NCBI RefSeq assembly: GCF_954871325.1
Contig: NC_088778.1
Span: 20,135,120 to 20,199,119 of the forward strand
Direction: 5' to 3'
DNA: 64,000 bases
From: Gordionus sp. m RMFG-2023
Taxonomy: Eukaryota > Nematomorpha > Gordioida > Chordodea > Parachordodidae
Shown piece after piece: positions 1-10,055 of the stretch. How positions within the stretch are numbered: the first letter of the stretch is position 1; every line of letters begins with the position of its first letter. Both the position numbers and the translations under genes were made by a program. The notes under the pieces were generated by a model, which was not told the DNA's origin, searched no databases, and saw nothing but the letters and a program-made list of their open reading frames with translations.

Positions 1-99
1 TATCAGGTATCACGTTTAAATACATAATAAGGTACTCCAAAAATAAGAAATAACACAAATGAAACTACAGTTGCGGCAATTGTAATCACTTATCTTGTA

Positions 100-565
100 G
101 TACAACATTCTCAGAGATACTTATCATCACAATGTTGGTAAAATCTTTTTCCCATAATATTTAACGACTCTAATATAAATGAAAACTATACTTGTAGAAC
201 AAAAATGAGCAAGGCTATCATCAATGTTTTAGGACCTAAATCCAGGAGGTCAATTCTTGACGATTTGAAAAATGGGCATACATATGCAATTCTAACAGAT
301 GCATCTAATATGGGAAATATTTAAATATTTCCCTTGATCCTCTGCTATTTCATCAAAATTAAGGTCGTTTCAATAAAACTATTAAATTTTTTCCCCTTAA
401 ATAGTGAAAAATCCAAAGACATAGCTAACCATATAATGGTAAATATAGGAGATTCGAGATTATCAATAAATTGCATATCAGCTTTCTGAACTGATAATGC
501 CTCAGTGAATTTGGTAAAAACAGAGTGTATTTATAGAATTGAGTCAGCACAATGTTGGTTGCGAT
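100..565 (+). pseudogene. hAT-like transposase fragment (DUF4371/ZMYM-like type)
   Basis: Broken reading frames on the plus strand contain blocks typical of the zinc-finger/hAT dimerisation transposases often annotated ZMYM-like. One block reads FNDSNINENYTCRTKMSKAI, followed shortly by YAILTDASNMGN (the T/D-A-S-N-x-G-N block around the first catalytic Asp). Near 490-510 there is TDNASVN, matching the second conserved D-N-A-S block. Several stops interrupt the frame and no C-terminal dimerisation segment is seen, so this is an old fragment. The window edge may cut its 5' part. The family assignment rests on motif recognition only. Confidence 0.6.
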
Positions 566-1502
566 ATGTTCCTAATACCCGTCATCGATAGAATTTTAAA
601 ATTTTAAACCTTTAAAAAAATATTTCTTAAATAAAGATTATAAAAGCTGTTCTAATATATTGAAAATTTTTTTCAATAATGAATGGTAGAGGTATATTTA
701 GGAATGATTTTACATGGTCTGCCGTTCTTGATTTCATTTAAAACCACATTTAAATTACTTTCCTAGACCGAAATTTTTTTCCAACAATCAGCCGACACTG
801 GAGTGCCTCTTTTCCAATTACCATATACTTAGGTCGCAACCATAGTACATTTTCCAAATAGAAATTTCAAAATAATATAAATTAAATATATAATTACTAT
901 TAATCCTAATGTAATTACATGATGGCCTATATCCAATTCATTAATGTTGTGATACACAATTTTATAACCTATATCCTTAAGGATGGCGACTCTATTAATA
1001 AAACCATGCTTAGGATACTTATCGAAATATACAACCATCTCATATTACAAATTTACTTTACTCTAAAATTACGTTATTACAGAAAATTATATTATTTTAT
1101 AAAGATTGGGTTTTAATCTAACTTAAAAAAAAATTTTTTTTTTTAAACTATTTTATTTATTAATTTTCTAAAAAAAATTTAAACAACAAAGCTGTGATTG
1201 CGTTGTGTCCTGAGGAGAGATACAAAATGTAAAATAAAATATTGTTTTTACCTTATAATAACGAATAACCTTGGTATCATGAATATCCTGGTCACGGCAC
1301 TAACTTGAAAAAAAAGCGGAAAAAAAAATAAATAATTATCAAAATTAAGCAAAAAAAACTAAACTGAAAATCAAAAATCGGAAGACCCGAAACGTCAATC
1401 CTACTAAATCTTACTCAAAGCTAAAAATGTGATAACTACTAAATACTTGTGGACTTTTAAATCGTAATTTTTTATTTTAAAACACATAAACATAAAAATA
1501 TA
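566..1502. other. no recognisable feature
   Basis: AT-rich sequence with homopolymer A/T runs. The short open frames here are hydrophobic, low-complexity translations with no motif, splice context or repeat relationship I can see. Confidence 0.5.
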
Positions 1503-1640
1503 ATGATGAAAAAATGGTTTTATAACTTTTACCAAAAAAATTTTAATCATCAAAAAAATGGTTTTATAAATTTTAATATCGAAAAAACTAATCATTAAAA
1601 AAAATGGTTTTATCAGTTTTCATATAGAAAAATTAATCAT
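1503..1640. repeat. degenerate ~45-50 bp tandem repeat, 3 copies
   Basis: Three imperfect copies of a unit containing AAAAATGGTTTTATAA followed by a T-rich stretch and ATC follow one another, differing by small indels and substitutions. No gene is associated. Confidence 0.5.
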
Positions 1641-1870
1641 TTTTTACAATTATTTTTCAACATCATAAAAAAAATATATCACGTGTTGTATTAAGATAAT
1701 TATAATCCAATCAACCTTATTTATTTGGTTGATTGGCATTATACAAAAATTAATATAAATTTATCTATAAAACTACGAAAGTGAGGTAATTGGAATTAAA
1801 GTGAATTAGTTTTTGTTTAGGTATATTGTATTGTTTTAATGTTATATAGATTTAGATATACTTAGGACTA

Positions 1871-2110
1871 CAATTATAAGTAATGATATGGAGCCCTTGG
1901 TCAGCAAGTGGAGGCTAATGCCTAGAGATCAAGATGTACACAACCCCCGAGCCCGGAACGTAAACAAGGTGTCGCCACCGAGTATGGAGGCCAGCGTTTA
2001 GAGGGGCACTTTCGGAGAGATTGTCCACAGGTGTGTGCCCCGGAAGAGATAATTAAATGCCGGAATGACAGGGAGTGGAACCAATCACGTGGTGGATGCG
2101 TCGGGAATTT
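1871..2110 (+). mobile_element. LTR-retrotransposon gag zinc-knuckle remnant (fossil)
   Basis: A short island of clearly higher GC than its surroundings. One plus-strand frame reads EGHFRRDCPQ, which resembles the end of the CCHC zinc knuckle in the nucleocapsid part of Ty3/gypsy-type Gag proteins (usual form GHxxRDCP). It is a degraded fragment with no visible LTRs, so family and limits are uncertain. The GC contrast suggests an element not fully ameliorated to host composition. Confidence 0.42.
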
Positions 2111-3629
2111 AGTCAGACAAAATTGACTTATTTGCTCATTCCTCTCATAATTTTTTAACTGTATGATTAAAATAATTTTGCCAGATATTTATTTTACACT
2201 TATATACATTAAATGCAATATTAAATCAAAAAAGTTAACACAAAATTAAAGTAAGCATCTTAAAATAATCTGATATATAATGCACATGTTTTTTAAAGTA
2301 AATCAATAAAATATTTTTACTGCATTTCCATTCTTTATAATTTTAATTTAGGCTCATTATTTTAAATAGAAAATGATTTTAAACTAGCAACCAACAAGTA
2401 CCCTTAAACTTTCAATTCAATCATCAGAAAATCTTAAGCACTAACCTCAATATAATATGTGTACACAAACTAATTTGCAGTATATATTGTTATAGAAAAA
2501 ATATATTATATAATATAATTAATTTAATTTGTTCAACAATATAAAATGTATAAAAAAAATATAATGTATATACAAATAAAGATAAAAATCTATAAAAAGA
2601 TTTGCCAAAAATATTATAAAAAAATTGTTATGCAAATTATATAAAAGAGCTAATATCATATTTTTGTTTTATTCTTTCTTTTCTAGCCAAGGATGTAGGT
2701 TGAACATGGATCTTTCTTCCCTTTCGATAAATTTTTTATTTAAAAAATAATACTGAAATATCATAATTATACACTATAAAAAACCACCGTTATTGTGAAA
2801 ATATACTATAAAAAACTCTACCAGTAGTACAACGCCATTTTATAACTCACATAATTAACCAACACAACTTTAAAACTAAAATTAATAAAATTTCAACTCC
2901 ATATTTTATTGATTAAATATATTTTAAAAAATAAAACTTATAAAAGTCATAAAATATATAAACACTTTTATACTTTTTCAGGACAAAGAGATCACGAGTT
3001 CTACACGTGATATATAAAATCAGGCGACTATTTATAAATTTGATAAATATTAAACAAAATAATTTTTAAAAATAAATAATTTTAAATAATAATATGACAT
3101 GAAATTGAGTTGGGGATTTTTTAAATTTTTTAAAATCATTTTATTGTATATATCCTTGGATAAATCTTCAGCACCCTCTATGATGTCATTAATTATACTT
3201 CAGTAACTATATTATTATCATTATATAAGAAAATGTTAAAATTTCTTAGAAACTATTCGAATTTTCATTGTTAAGATTGTTTTCAATTAAATAAGGAAGT
3301 TTAAAATCATTTTTAATATTTTTCAAGGGTAGGTAAAATGAGGGACTCGCGCAACATTCGCCTAAAGCTAAAAGGAAAGGGCTATAACTGTCTTGTGTAG
3401 TAATGGGGGGGGGGGGTGCATTTACAAAGTTTTCTTTGAATTCTTTCATGATATATGCCTAAATAAAAATATTTATCAAATATATTAATCTGTTGGCATG
3501 GTGCAACTTTTGAAACCTTTGTACAATTGCACATTCCCAATTTAACGTGGACATGGTATGTAAAATCTTTAGTAATTATGTGATACACATTATTTGGTAA
3601 TTTTTTAACATATGAGAAAAATTTAATTT
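2111..3629. other. no recognisable gene; poly-G tract
   Basis: AT-rich DNA without a supported gene. A 12-base G run lies at 3405-3416. Minus-strand open frames near 3250-3590 are short and show no domain. Confidence 0.45.
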
Positions 3630-3769
3630 TTGGCTGGAATAGAGATATCTCTTTGGTTATAATTCCAATGCGTTATAAAATCTTATGTTCTAATTGGTTC
3701 AACTTAATGGTTTCTGTAAGAGAAGCAGCATTGAGGGATTTTATTCTTTGAAGAATATTACTATTGATA

Positions 3770-4140
3770 GGGTTAGGGGGAAAATTATATGCGAGGGAAA
3801 GGATTAAAAACGCGTTATGAAAACAAAAATATTATAAAGATAGGAACAATAAGTCCCATGAATTTGAAGATAATCTTAAGGTTTGGGTAGAAAACGAAAG
3901 GACTGCGGGATGACATGAAGGGACAGTGGTTCAACGGAAAAGTGCGATATTGCATGATGTTGAATATGAGGGTATCTGAGGATATTGTTAAAAACAAGCA
4001 TGACCAACTGAGGAATGCTCATGTATAAGCTAGTAAATACCCATAACAATGACTGAAGATTTGGACAATGCAGAACATAAGGGAAAAACAACTCCTAAAA
4101 AAAGAGTTTCGAAACCCTCATTACATTATTATGATGAAAT
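3770..4140 (+). mobile_element. Ty3/gypsy-type integrase C-terminal remnant (fossil)
   Basis: Plus-strand frames show the closing part of a Ty3/gypsy-like Pol: an LKVWVENERTAG stretch (usual pattern GDxVWVxNxR), then HEGTVVQRKSAILHDVEYEG (usual pattern W-x-P/E-G-x-V ... Y-x-V), then a K-H-x-Q-L-R block, then a charged tail. This order is that of the integrase C-terminal domain. No LTR is recognisable next to it. It is an old, clearly degraded copy. It may or may not derive from the same insertion as the gag-like island at 1871-2110. Confidence 0.6.
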
Positions 4141-4465
4141 TATTTTGCAATGGGGAGAACTTTAATGTTAATATAAATAAAAATTGTATTTTGTTAATTT
4201 GGTTTTATGTTACAATTTATTGTAATTGATTAAATAGTCAAACTATTTTGTAAAAGTATATATGGATATATATTTTCTTATTTTATACATATAATATATT
4301 TTTATATAAATAAATACTATTTGATAAACACCACAAGATTCAAACGAACACTCATGTTAAAATTTGAATGACGCCCAAAATACGCATTGTACAATTAATA
4401 AAAAATATGCCATGTCGTTATTCTTCACACATCAATATTTTTTATTTCTATTTCTGACAATTAAT
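4141..4465. promoter_or_regulatory. AT-rich upstream region of the ZCCHC8-like gene
   Basis: Between the Pol remnant and the first ATG of the ZCCHC8-like gene lies about 325 bp of AT-rich DNA, which by position should hold the promoter and 5' UTR. No single TATA or initiator element stands out because TATA-like strings are everywhere. Confidence 0.3.
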
Positions 4466-6143
4466 ATGAGTGAAATTCAAATTGATCGAAACGGTATGGT
4501 ATACATTTTATTATTTCATCTTATTCTATATATATTTAGCTCTATTGATAGAAAATACTACGTTAAAGGAAGAGAATAACCGTCTTAAAATTTTATTTAA
4601 TCATTTTTCTATGTCATCATTAACACACGATATTCCCTTTGCTCATGTTTATATTTACAATAATACATATACTCAAAAATGTCGTAAAGAAATTGAACAT
4701 TTTATGATTGAAAAATCTAAAATTCTTGCCAATCCAATTACTTTGAAAAATACACAATCATTCAAAATTCCCAATAATTTTATAAATCTTGAAAGTTTAA
4801 AAAATCATTCAGTTGGAAATCACAATATTATTGGAAATATAAAATTTTTTGATAATTTTTCAATAGACATTATGGGGGATGCATTATATAATTTTAAAGA
4901 TGCACAAAGTCAAAATTGGGATTTACCAGATTTTGAATATATATATTATAATCCCTTAGGAGGCTTAGCAGAAGATTTAACTGTTAAAGCTCATAATTCA
5001 CGAATTGGTCCTAAGTGCTTTAATTGTGAAGGGCCTCATGTACTATCTACTTGTCTTCAAAAATTAGATTTTAAAAAAATTGCAAAAAATAAAACTGAAT
5101 TTATGGCCAAATCCATTAATAAAAATATGACCAGCAGATATCACATTGATATTGAACCAAGATACACAAAATACAAACCAGGTTTAATCACAAGTTCATT
5201 GAGAAAAGCACTTGGATTGCATAAATATGAATTACCTCCCTATATATATGTTATGAGAACTTTAGGTTACCCTCCTGGCCATTTAATTGATGCAAAGAAG
5301 GAGACTTCAGGAATTATACTGCGAAATGTAATTTTTATAAAAAATAGATATGTTTTATATCAACAATTAGAGATATATATTTTTTTTAAATTTTAGGAAA
5401 TATAGCCTATCATTTTGAAATATATGTTTATTATATTTATCAATTTTTAATAAAAATATAAGAATTCTAAAGAAAATTTCAAATATGATGACACTATCTC
5501 AATCAAATCTTTTGACTTAAATAAAATCATTAATTATGAAGGGTTTAATGTTTCCCTGAATAGCAAATCTATTGATGAATACAAAAAATTTAATTCAATA
5601 CCCATGCAATTCCACCATTCTAAATTAAATTGGCTTGAAAAGTTTGAGCATCCATCTATCCACAATGTTGATATTGGAGATGAGGGAAAAAAAATTGATA
5701 ATGTTTCCATTTATTCTCAAGTTGACAATGAAAGCAGATTTGTTAATATAGATCCAGAAACTATAATTGACATAGATACAACAAAGATAGAGCATAAAAA
5801 TTATTCACCTTTAGATAATAGTATCAATATTTCTATGCAAGAAATGTCAACGAATAATAAATTGGATCATACTGATATTAAAACTAAAAATAAATATTTT
5901 AAAGGGACACCTATTATAGCAAGTGAAAAAAGATTATTAAATAGTATTGTACATAATAATGTAATTTTTCAAAATTTACCATCACTTGAACAATTTGCTG
6001 TTGATATTCAACCATTTTCATGTGATAAAGAATTTCAGACATTTATACCTGATGCCCAAAATATAATGGAGAGAAAAGGCATATTTGAAAAATTCAAACA
6101 AAAACTCAATTGTATCAAAAGAAAAGCTTGTAAAAGATTATAA
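4466..6143 (+). CDS. ZCCHC8: ZCCHC8-like NEXT-complex subunit (zinc knuckle plus PSP domain), 3 exons
   Basis: Exons 4466-4493, 4540-5327 and 5463-6143 give 1497 nt (498 aa). Introns of 46 bp and 135 bp both begin GT, end AG and keep phase. Residues 10-25 form a coiled-coil-like stretch (LLIENTTLKEENNRLK), as in the ZCCHC8 N-terminus. A zinc knuckle lies at about 169-181 (KCFNCEGPHVLSTC), followed by the PSP domain (RYHIDIEPRYTKYKPG ... LPPYIYVMRTLGYPPG, about 208-260). Exon 3 continues with INYEGFNVS and FNSIPM, matching human ZCCHC8 (VNYPGFNIS, GSIPM). The C-terminus ends in a short block like the helicase-binding tail, RKGIFEKFKQKL. In animals ZCCHC8 scaffolds MTR4 and RBM7 in the nuclear exosome targeting complex. 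Oddity: knuckle spacing is C-x2-C-x3-H-x4-C. The start is the first ATG that splices into the coiled coil; an upstream exon is possible. It appears intact. Confidence 0.9.
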
Positions 6144-6220
6144 ACTCATGTATTGTGAACTTTTCATATAATTAGTGAATTTAATATAGGTTTTAATTGA
6201 ATATTTCCTTATCCATATTT

Positions 6221-6226
6221 AATAAA
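6221..6226 (+). terminator. poly(A) signal of the ZCCHC8-like gene
   Basis: A canonical AATAAA lies 78 bp after the TAA stop of the ZCCHC8-like gene, followed by a T-rich stretch, as expected for cleavage and polyadenylation. Confidence 0.65.
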
Positions 6227-6404
6227 GGTTTATATAATATATATTTTTTATAAAGAAAAATGGGTGTCATTTTTAATATTTAGTTTTTTTTAAACTAAGT
6301 CACACCTATGGTATATCATTTCTTAATTGTCAATTTTAATCCAAAATATAATGATTTTATAAATTTTCTGATTTATCTTTATTTTTGAAATATTTTGTTT
6401 TGGT

Positions 6405-6560
6405 TTTTAACTGACTAAATATTCTAGCCAAAAAATATTATGCAAGCCTGGACTTTTACTCATATATGGCAGAAAGGTTTGGACATTTATTACCAAATGT
6501 TGAGGCTTGCATAATATTATTTTGGCTAATATCTACTTTTAGTTAATTTTTAGCGATCCA
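6405..6560. repeat. inverted repeat, diverged relative of the TAGTGTTGTTAAACGGC MITE family
   Basis: Arms around TATTCTAGCCAAAAAATATT and its complement near 6515-6535 face each other across about 50 bp. The inner arm sequence (AATATT-x-TAGCC followed by AAGCCT) matches the inner part of the MITE family seen at 9177, 18846, 59378 and 61916. The outer ends are too diverged to define termini or a target duplication. Confidence 0.45.
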
Positions 6561-7188
6561 GGAAGGTCTGATTTTAAAATTTTTAAGCTAGGCCTAGGGT
6601 ATTCTAGCAATATTTTCTAAATTTTGGGCTATGGGCAATATTTTTAAAAAAAATCTGGGCCAGATACCGGCAAATTTTTTATAATTTTGAGCTAGCATTG
6701 GGCAATTTTTTTAAAAAAAATTGGGTTGGGCCAGACAAAAAATTTAATAGGCCAGGCCTTGCAGACTAGAGGTCTGCATTGGGCGGGTTTTTGGATCAAA
6801 AGCCCGCCCATCCAATGTTTTAAAAAAAAATTAACCCTCCTGCCCAGCCCACCCATAGTTTTAAAAAAAATATATACCCACCTGCCCCACCCATATGCCT
6901 AAAATTCCTTACCCGCCCGCTTATTAATCTAAAATTTTTTACCCTCCCGCCCATTATTTATAAAAAATTGTTAACCCAAGCCCGCTATTAAAATTTAATA
7001 TGGTCATTCTTTCATTTTTTAAGCATCTAATAAAAATATTTCAGCTTTACACCTCTACAAAAAGTTTATAATTTAGGAAATTAATATAAGTATAAAAATA
7101 ATCAATGTAAATTATGGACAATTTATTTGATCAAATTGAATATTTATGAAAAAAATATAAATGTAAAATTAATATTATATGTAATTAT

Positions 7189-7357
7189 CAGAGTTGTTAA
7201 AGGATCTAGATACAAGTATCTAGATCCTGTATCTAGATATTAAAATGTCGTATCTGTATCTAGATAGATTTTTGATTAAATAATCTGTATCTAGATATTA
7301 TTTTAGACGTTGTATCTGTATCTAGATCCATTTAAAAAGTATCTTTTAACAACTCTG
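7189..7357. mobile_element. hAT MITE, TIR CAGAGTTGTTAAAGGATC, TSD GTAATTAT
   Basis: A 169-bp element flanked by a perfect 8-bp duplication GTAATTAT (7181-7188 and 7358-7365). Ends are CAGAGTTGTTAAAGGATC and, on the right, the complement of CAGAGTTGTTAAAAGATAC. The interior is built of repeated TATCTAGAT motifs in both orientations. The termini match those of the hAT family at 22790-30539 and 28075, the likely source of its transposase. Confidence 0.88.
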
Positions 7358-7377
7358 GTAATTATAATGCAAAAATA

Positions 7378-7482
7378 ATAATGAATCGACATTTTCTGGA
7401 TTCAAACAAGTTCTTCTTTGTTCTAAAAATCTTCCAGCAATGTAAAATCCGCGTTCGGAAGAAGCACTAGAAAAGTTTTATT
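7378..7482 (-). pseudogene. hAT transposase C-terminal (dimerisation) remnant
   Basis: Reading the minus strand gives SSASSERGFYIAGRFLEQRR followed by LNPENVDSL. This is the conserved Ac-type dimerisation block (SSxPSERxFSxAGxILxxRRxxLxPxxVxxL). Catalytic parts are missing from the surrounding element, so this is a decayed end of the transposase of the 6767-7856 element. Confidence 0.8.
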
Positions 7483-7879
7483 ACATTCCCATAAAAGGAA
7501 ATTTTTAATAGACAAAAATGTTTTATTCTAAGAAAAAAGTTTTATTGTTGTGTTTATTATATAATATAGTTAGGTAAATGTTCTTCACTTATAAAAAAAA
7601 CGATTGTTACAATAAAAAAAGAAATACTGTTATAGATCATTTAAACAATTATTTTTTTTAGTTTGTTTTTGAACAAAAATTTTAAATTTCCTTAACCCGC
7701 CCCCCTCCCCATTGTTTAAATTCCTTAACTCGCCCGCCCAGCCCGCCCTTAGTTTCAAATTTTTTTAACCCGCCCGCCTGCCCATTCTTGAAAAATTTTT
7801 TACCCACCGACTTAGATGGGCGGGCGGGCCGAAACCCCGCCCAATGCAGACCTCTGACAAGGATAATGGACTTGCTTTG

Positions 7880-8240
7880 ACCAAGTTTTGAAAATTTTAT
7901 CTTTATTTAAATTATAAATAATAAAATTGGCCTTATTATTTAAAAAGATTTAAAATAAATAAAACTTTGGGTGTTCCTTTCTATTTTTATAAAAACTTTT
8001 AAAATACTATAAATCTATTTTTTTTTAAAAAATAAATAAATTTAAGGGGTGTTGCATTTGCATTGTTTTAAAAAAAAATTATTCAGAAAATGTTATTAAT
8101 GTAAAATAAATATACATAACATAAAATAAATAAAAAAGTATAAAGATCAAATCGGGTTTTTACTAGTATCGGCCCGATCCGATATCTTTGGGAAACGCTA
8201 AATATCGATGTCGATCCGACCCGATATTTAATATCGGCAC
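7880..8240 (-). mobile_element. 5' end of a ZBED-type hAT family shared with 42.6-43.1 kb (inverted copy)
   Basis: Positions 7890-8110 are a close reverse-complement match to about 42600-42840, which is the leader upstream of a BED-finger start codon. Here it runs outward into 8130-8240, a terminal segment with CCGATCCGATATT motifs ending in ATATCGGCACAGCC. That matches the complement of a TAGGGCTGTGCCGATATT-type terminus seen again near 43122. The coding part is absent. Confidence 0.55.
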
Positions 8241-8529
8241 AGCCAACAAGATTTTTGTTTTACTTAATATTGTATATAATTATTTATTAAATAAAACCAT
8301 AATCTTATGCATAATTAATATTCTTAAAAAATATTTTTTAGAGATAATCAATCATTAAAAAATATATTTTTTTAGAGATAATGATTCATTAAAAAAATTA
8401 AGGAAACCATACATAATAAGAAAAATTATTCATTCACAACAAATAAATTAAAGCAAACTAAAATTGACTTTAATGGGAAAACAAATTTTAAAAGTATCAT
8501 CAAGTATAAATTAGATTCACAGATTAATA
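8241..8529. other. no recognisable feature
   Basis: AT-rich spacer with a short duplicated TTTTTTAGAGATAAT motif (about 8334 and 8369). No gene or element end is evident. Confidence 0.4.
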
Positions 8530-9410
8530 AATAATAAATGGAAATCATCCATATTTAACCTATGATGATGAAGATTTTATTAATCTAATAAATACTGCTA
8601 TGAAAATAAGGTAGACAATTAACTTCAAGAATATCTAAATATGTTGTTCAAATGAAAGATATTTTTGGAGAAAAATTATAGCCCAATTTTGTATGCACAA
8701 GATCTGATTGCTAGACAGCATTTAATTTAAATTGATTATTTATATTTTATATTAATAATATCTCATATAATGATGTTACAATGCATTGGATTGATGTGGC
8801 TAATTTGGAGGCATTTAGATATTTTAGTCTGTCATCGATATTTTTTAAGAAGCATCACATTCAAAATAAAAATATCTACATAACAAATTTTTCAAAAGCA
8901 TTTCGTTATGCCTAATTAATTTTTTAGATTATTTTTTTCTTAGAATATTTAGCATCTTCGTTAGTGGAGGGAAGTAATTATTCAGACATTGAATACATCT
9001 TAATAGAAGATATAATATCTTCTTCTGGGCTAATTATGATATAAATTACTTTGACTACCCTCCCAGGCACCGAAGATATTTCTGTCATACATTAAACTTA
9101 GCAACACAAGATGCCCGCAAAATCCTCTTAAACAATGACGAGTATAAGAAAACATAACATTGTCTTATCAAAATGCTAGTGTTGTTAAACGGCTCGTTTT
9201 GAGCCGATTTTTATAAACGGCTAATTCGCAAACCTGAGATTTTGTTTGTAGAAGGAACAAATATTTGTACATCTATTAGCAAAATATCGAGCCTTAGGCA
9301 ATATTTTTCTGGCTAAAATATTGCGTTAGCCTTTTTTAAAAATTGGCTCGAAACTAGCCATTTAACAACATTATAAAATGCTAACGTTTGTGGAATCTAA
9401 ATCTGCGATA
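8530..9410 (+). pseudogene. hAT transposase fragment interrupted by a MITE
   Basis: Plus-strand frames show hAT core pieces: ITNFSKAFRYA near 8880-8915 (from D-N-x-S-N-F-x-K-A-F) and RYFCHTLNLATQDARK near 9080-9120 (conserved C-x2-H-x-L-N-L-x3-D-A block). Just after IKML the 197-bp MITE at 9177 is inserted; beyond its right target duplication the same reading resumes with MLTFVESKSAILN. Stops and frameshifts are frequent, so the hAT copy predates the MITE. Confidence 0.65.
9177..9373. mobile_element. hAT MITE, family TAGTGTTGTTAAACGGCT
   Basis: A 197-bp foldback element beginning TAGTGTTGTTAAACGGCTCG and ending in the complement of TAATGTTGTTAAATGGCT. It is flanked by CAAAATGC (9169-9176) and TAAAATGC (9374-9381), a 7/8 match. 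It is the same family as 18846, 59378, 61916 and, more distantly, 50725. Confidence 0.85.
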
Positions 9411-9679
9411 TTGAACTAATTAAAAAAAATTTAAATTATCAATTTTCATATACGGTTATAACAAGATAAGGTTTTTTTTATATTATCATTTTTAAATGAA
9501 GTGCCAATGAAATTTGATTTAAAATATTCTGTTATAATATCAGAAACATTGATTTATTTAATAATGCAATACATTATTTTTTATTCACACTTAGGAAACA
9601 ATTTTATACAAGGCGTTGATTATTAGAGCCCTGCAAAGTGATTTTTTCCAACCCGAGCCCGAATTTTAAAAAGTTTTAT
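9382..9679. other. AT-rich spacer with a hAT-like end at about 9625
   Basis: No gene is seen. TAGAGCCCTGCAAAGTGA at about 9625 followed by CCCGAGCCCGA resembles a GGCC-type hAT terminus. Similar CCCGAGCCCGAC occurs at about 17747, on the other side of the 9688-17716 hAT insertion, so the insertion probably landed inside an older hAT remnant. Confidence 0.35.
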
Positions 9680-10055
9680 GTTCCATCTAGACCTGTGCGC
9701 CAATGACACAATTGATGACTGCGGTATTTTTTAATTTTTTCATTGGCGTTCGGCAGCACGCCGATTTCGCGGCTGCCTACTAAATTGTCAGCGGCGGCAG
9801 CGCGATATTTATTTAAAAAAAATTTTTTAATGAATTTAATTTATTAATCAATGTAGGCGCTCTTTTCCAACACATTGTTAATTTAGTTAAATTCATTTCT
9901 TAAATTATTTCGTGGCTCACTCATGAATAAATGGTATTTTATCAAGTTCATGGGACATAAAGAAGTCCTTTTTGCACGAGTATTAATCCAGCAATGAAAA
10001 AAATTCTTTCACTGGGTGTGTTGGTTGCAGGTATACAAAGAACTTCCTATCTAAA

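Larger units (their letters stand above)
6767..7856 (-). mobile_element. internally deleted hAT element with GGGCGGG terminal repeats
   Basis: The left end TAGAGGTCTGCATTGGGCGG and the right end, complement of CAGAGGTCTGCATTGGGCGG, are inverted repeats. CCCGCCC motifs recur just inside both ends as subterminal repeats. A minus-strand hAT dimerisation-domain remnant lies inside (7378-7482). No flanking 8-bp duplication is recognisable. A younger MITE (7189-7357) sits within it. Confidence 0.7.

Noticed and set aside
829-1595. Short ORFs on both strands
   Set aside because: Translations are AT-driven (I, L, Y, F, K) with no motif, and there is no intron or repeat support.
4364-4465. N-terminal extension of the ZCCHC8-like protein from an earlier in-frame ATG
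   Set aside because: The 34 extra codons are hydrophobic and low-complexity and unlike any ZCCHC8 N-terminus; more likely 5' UTR.
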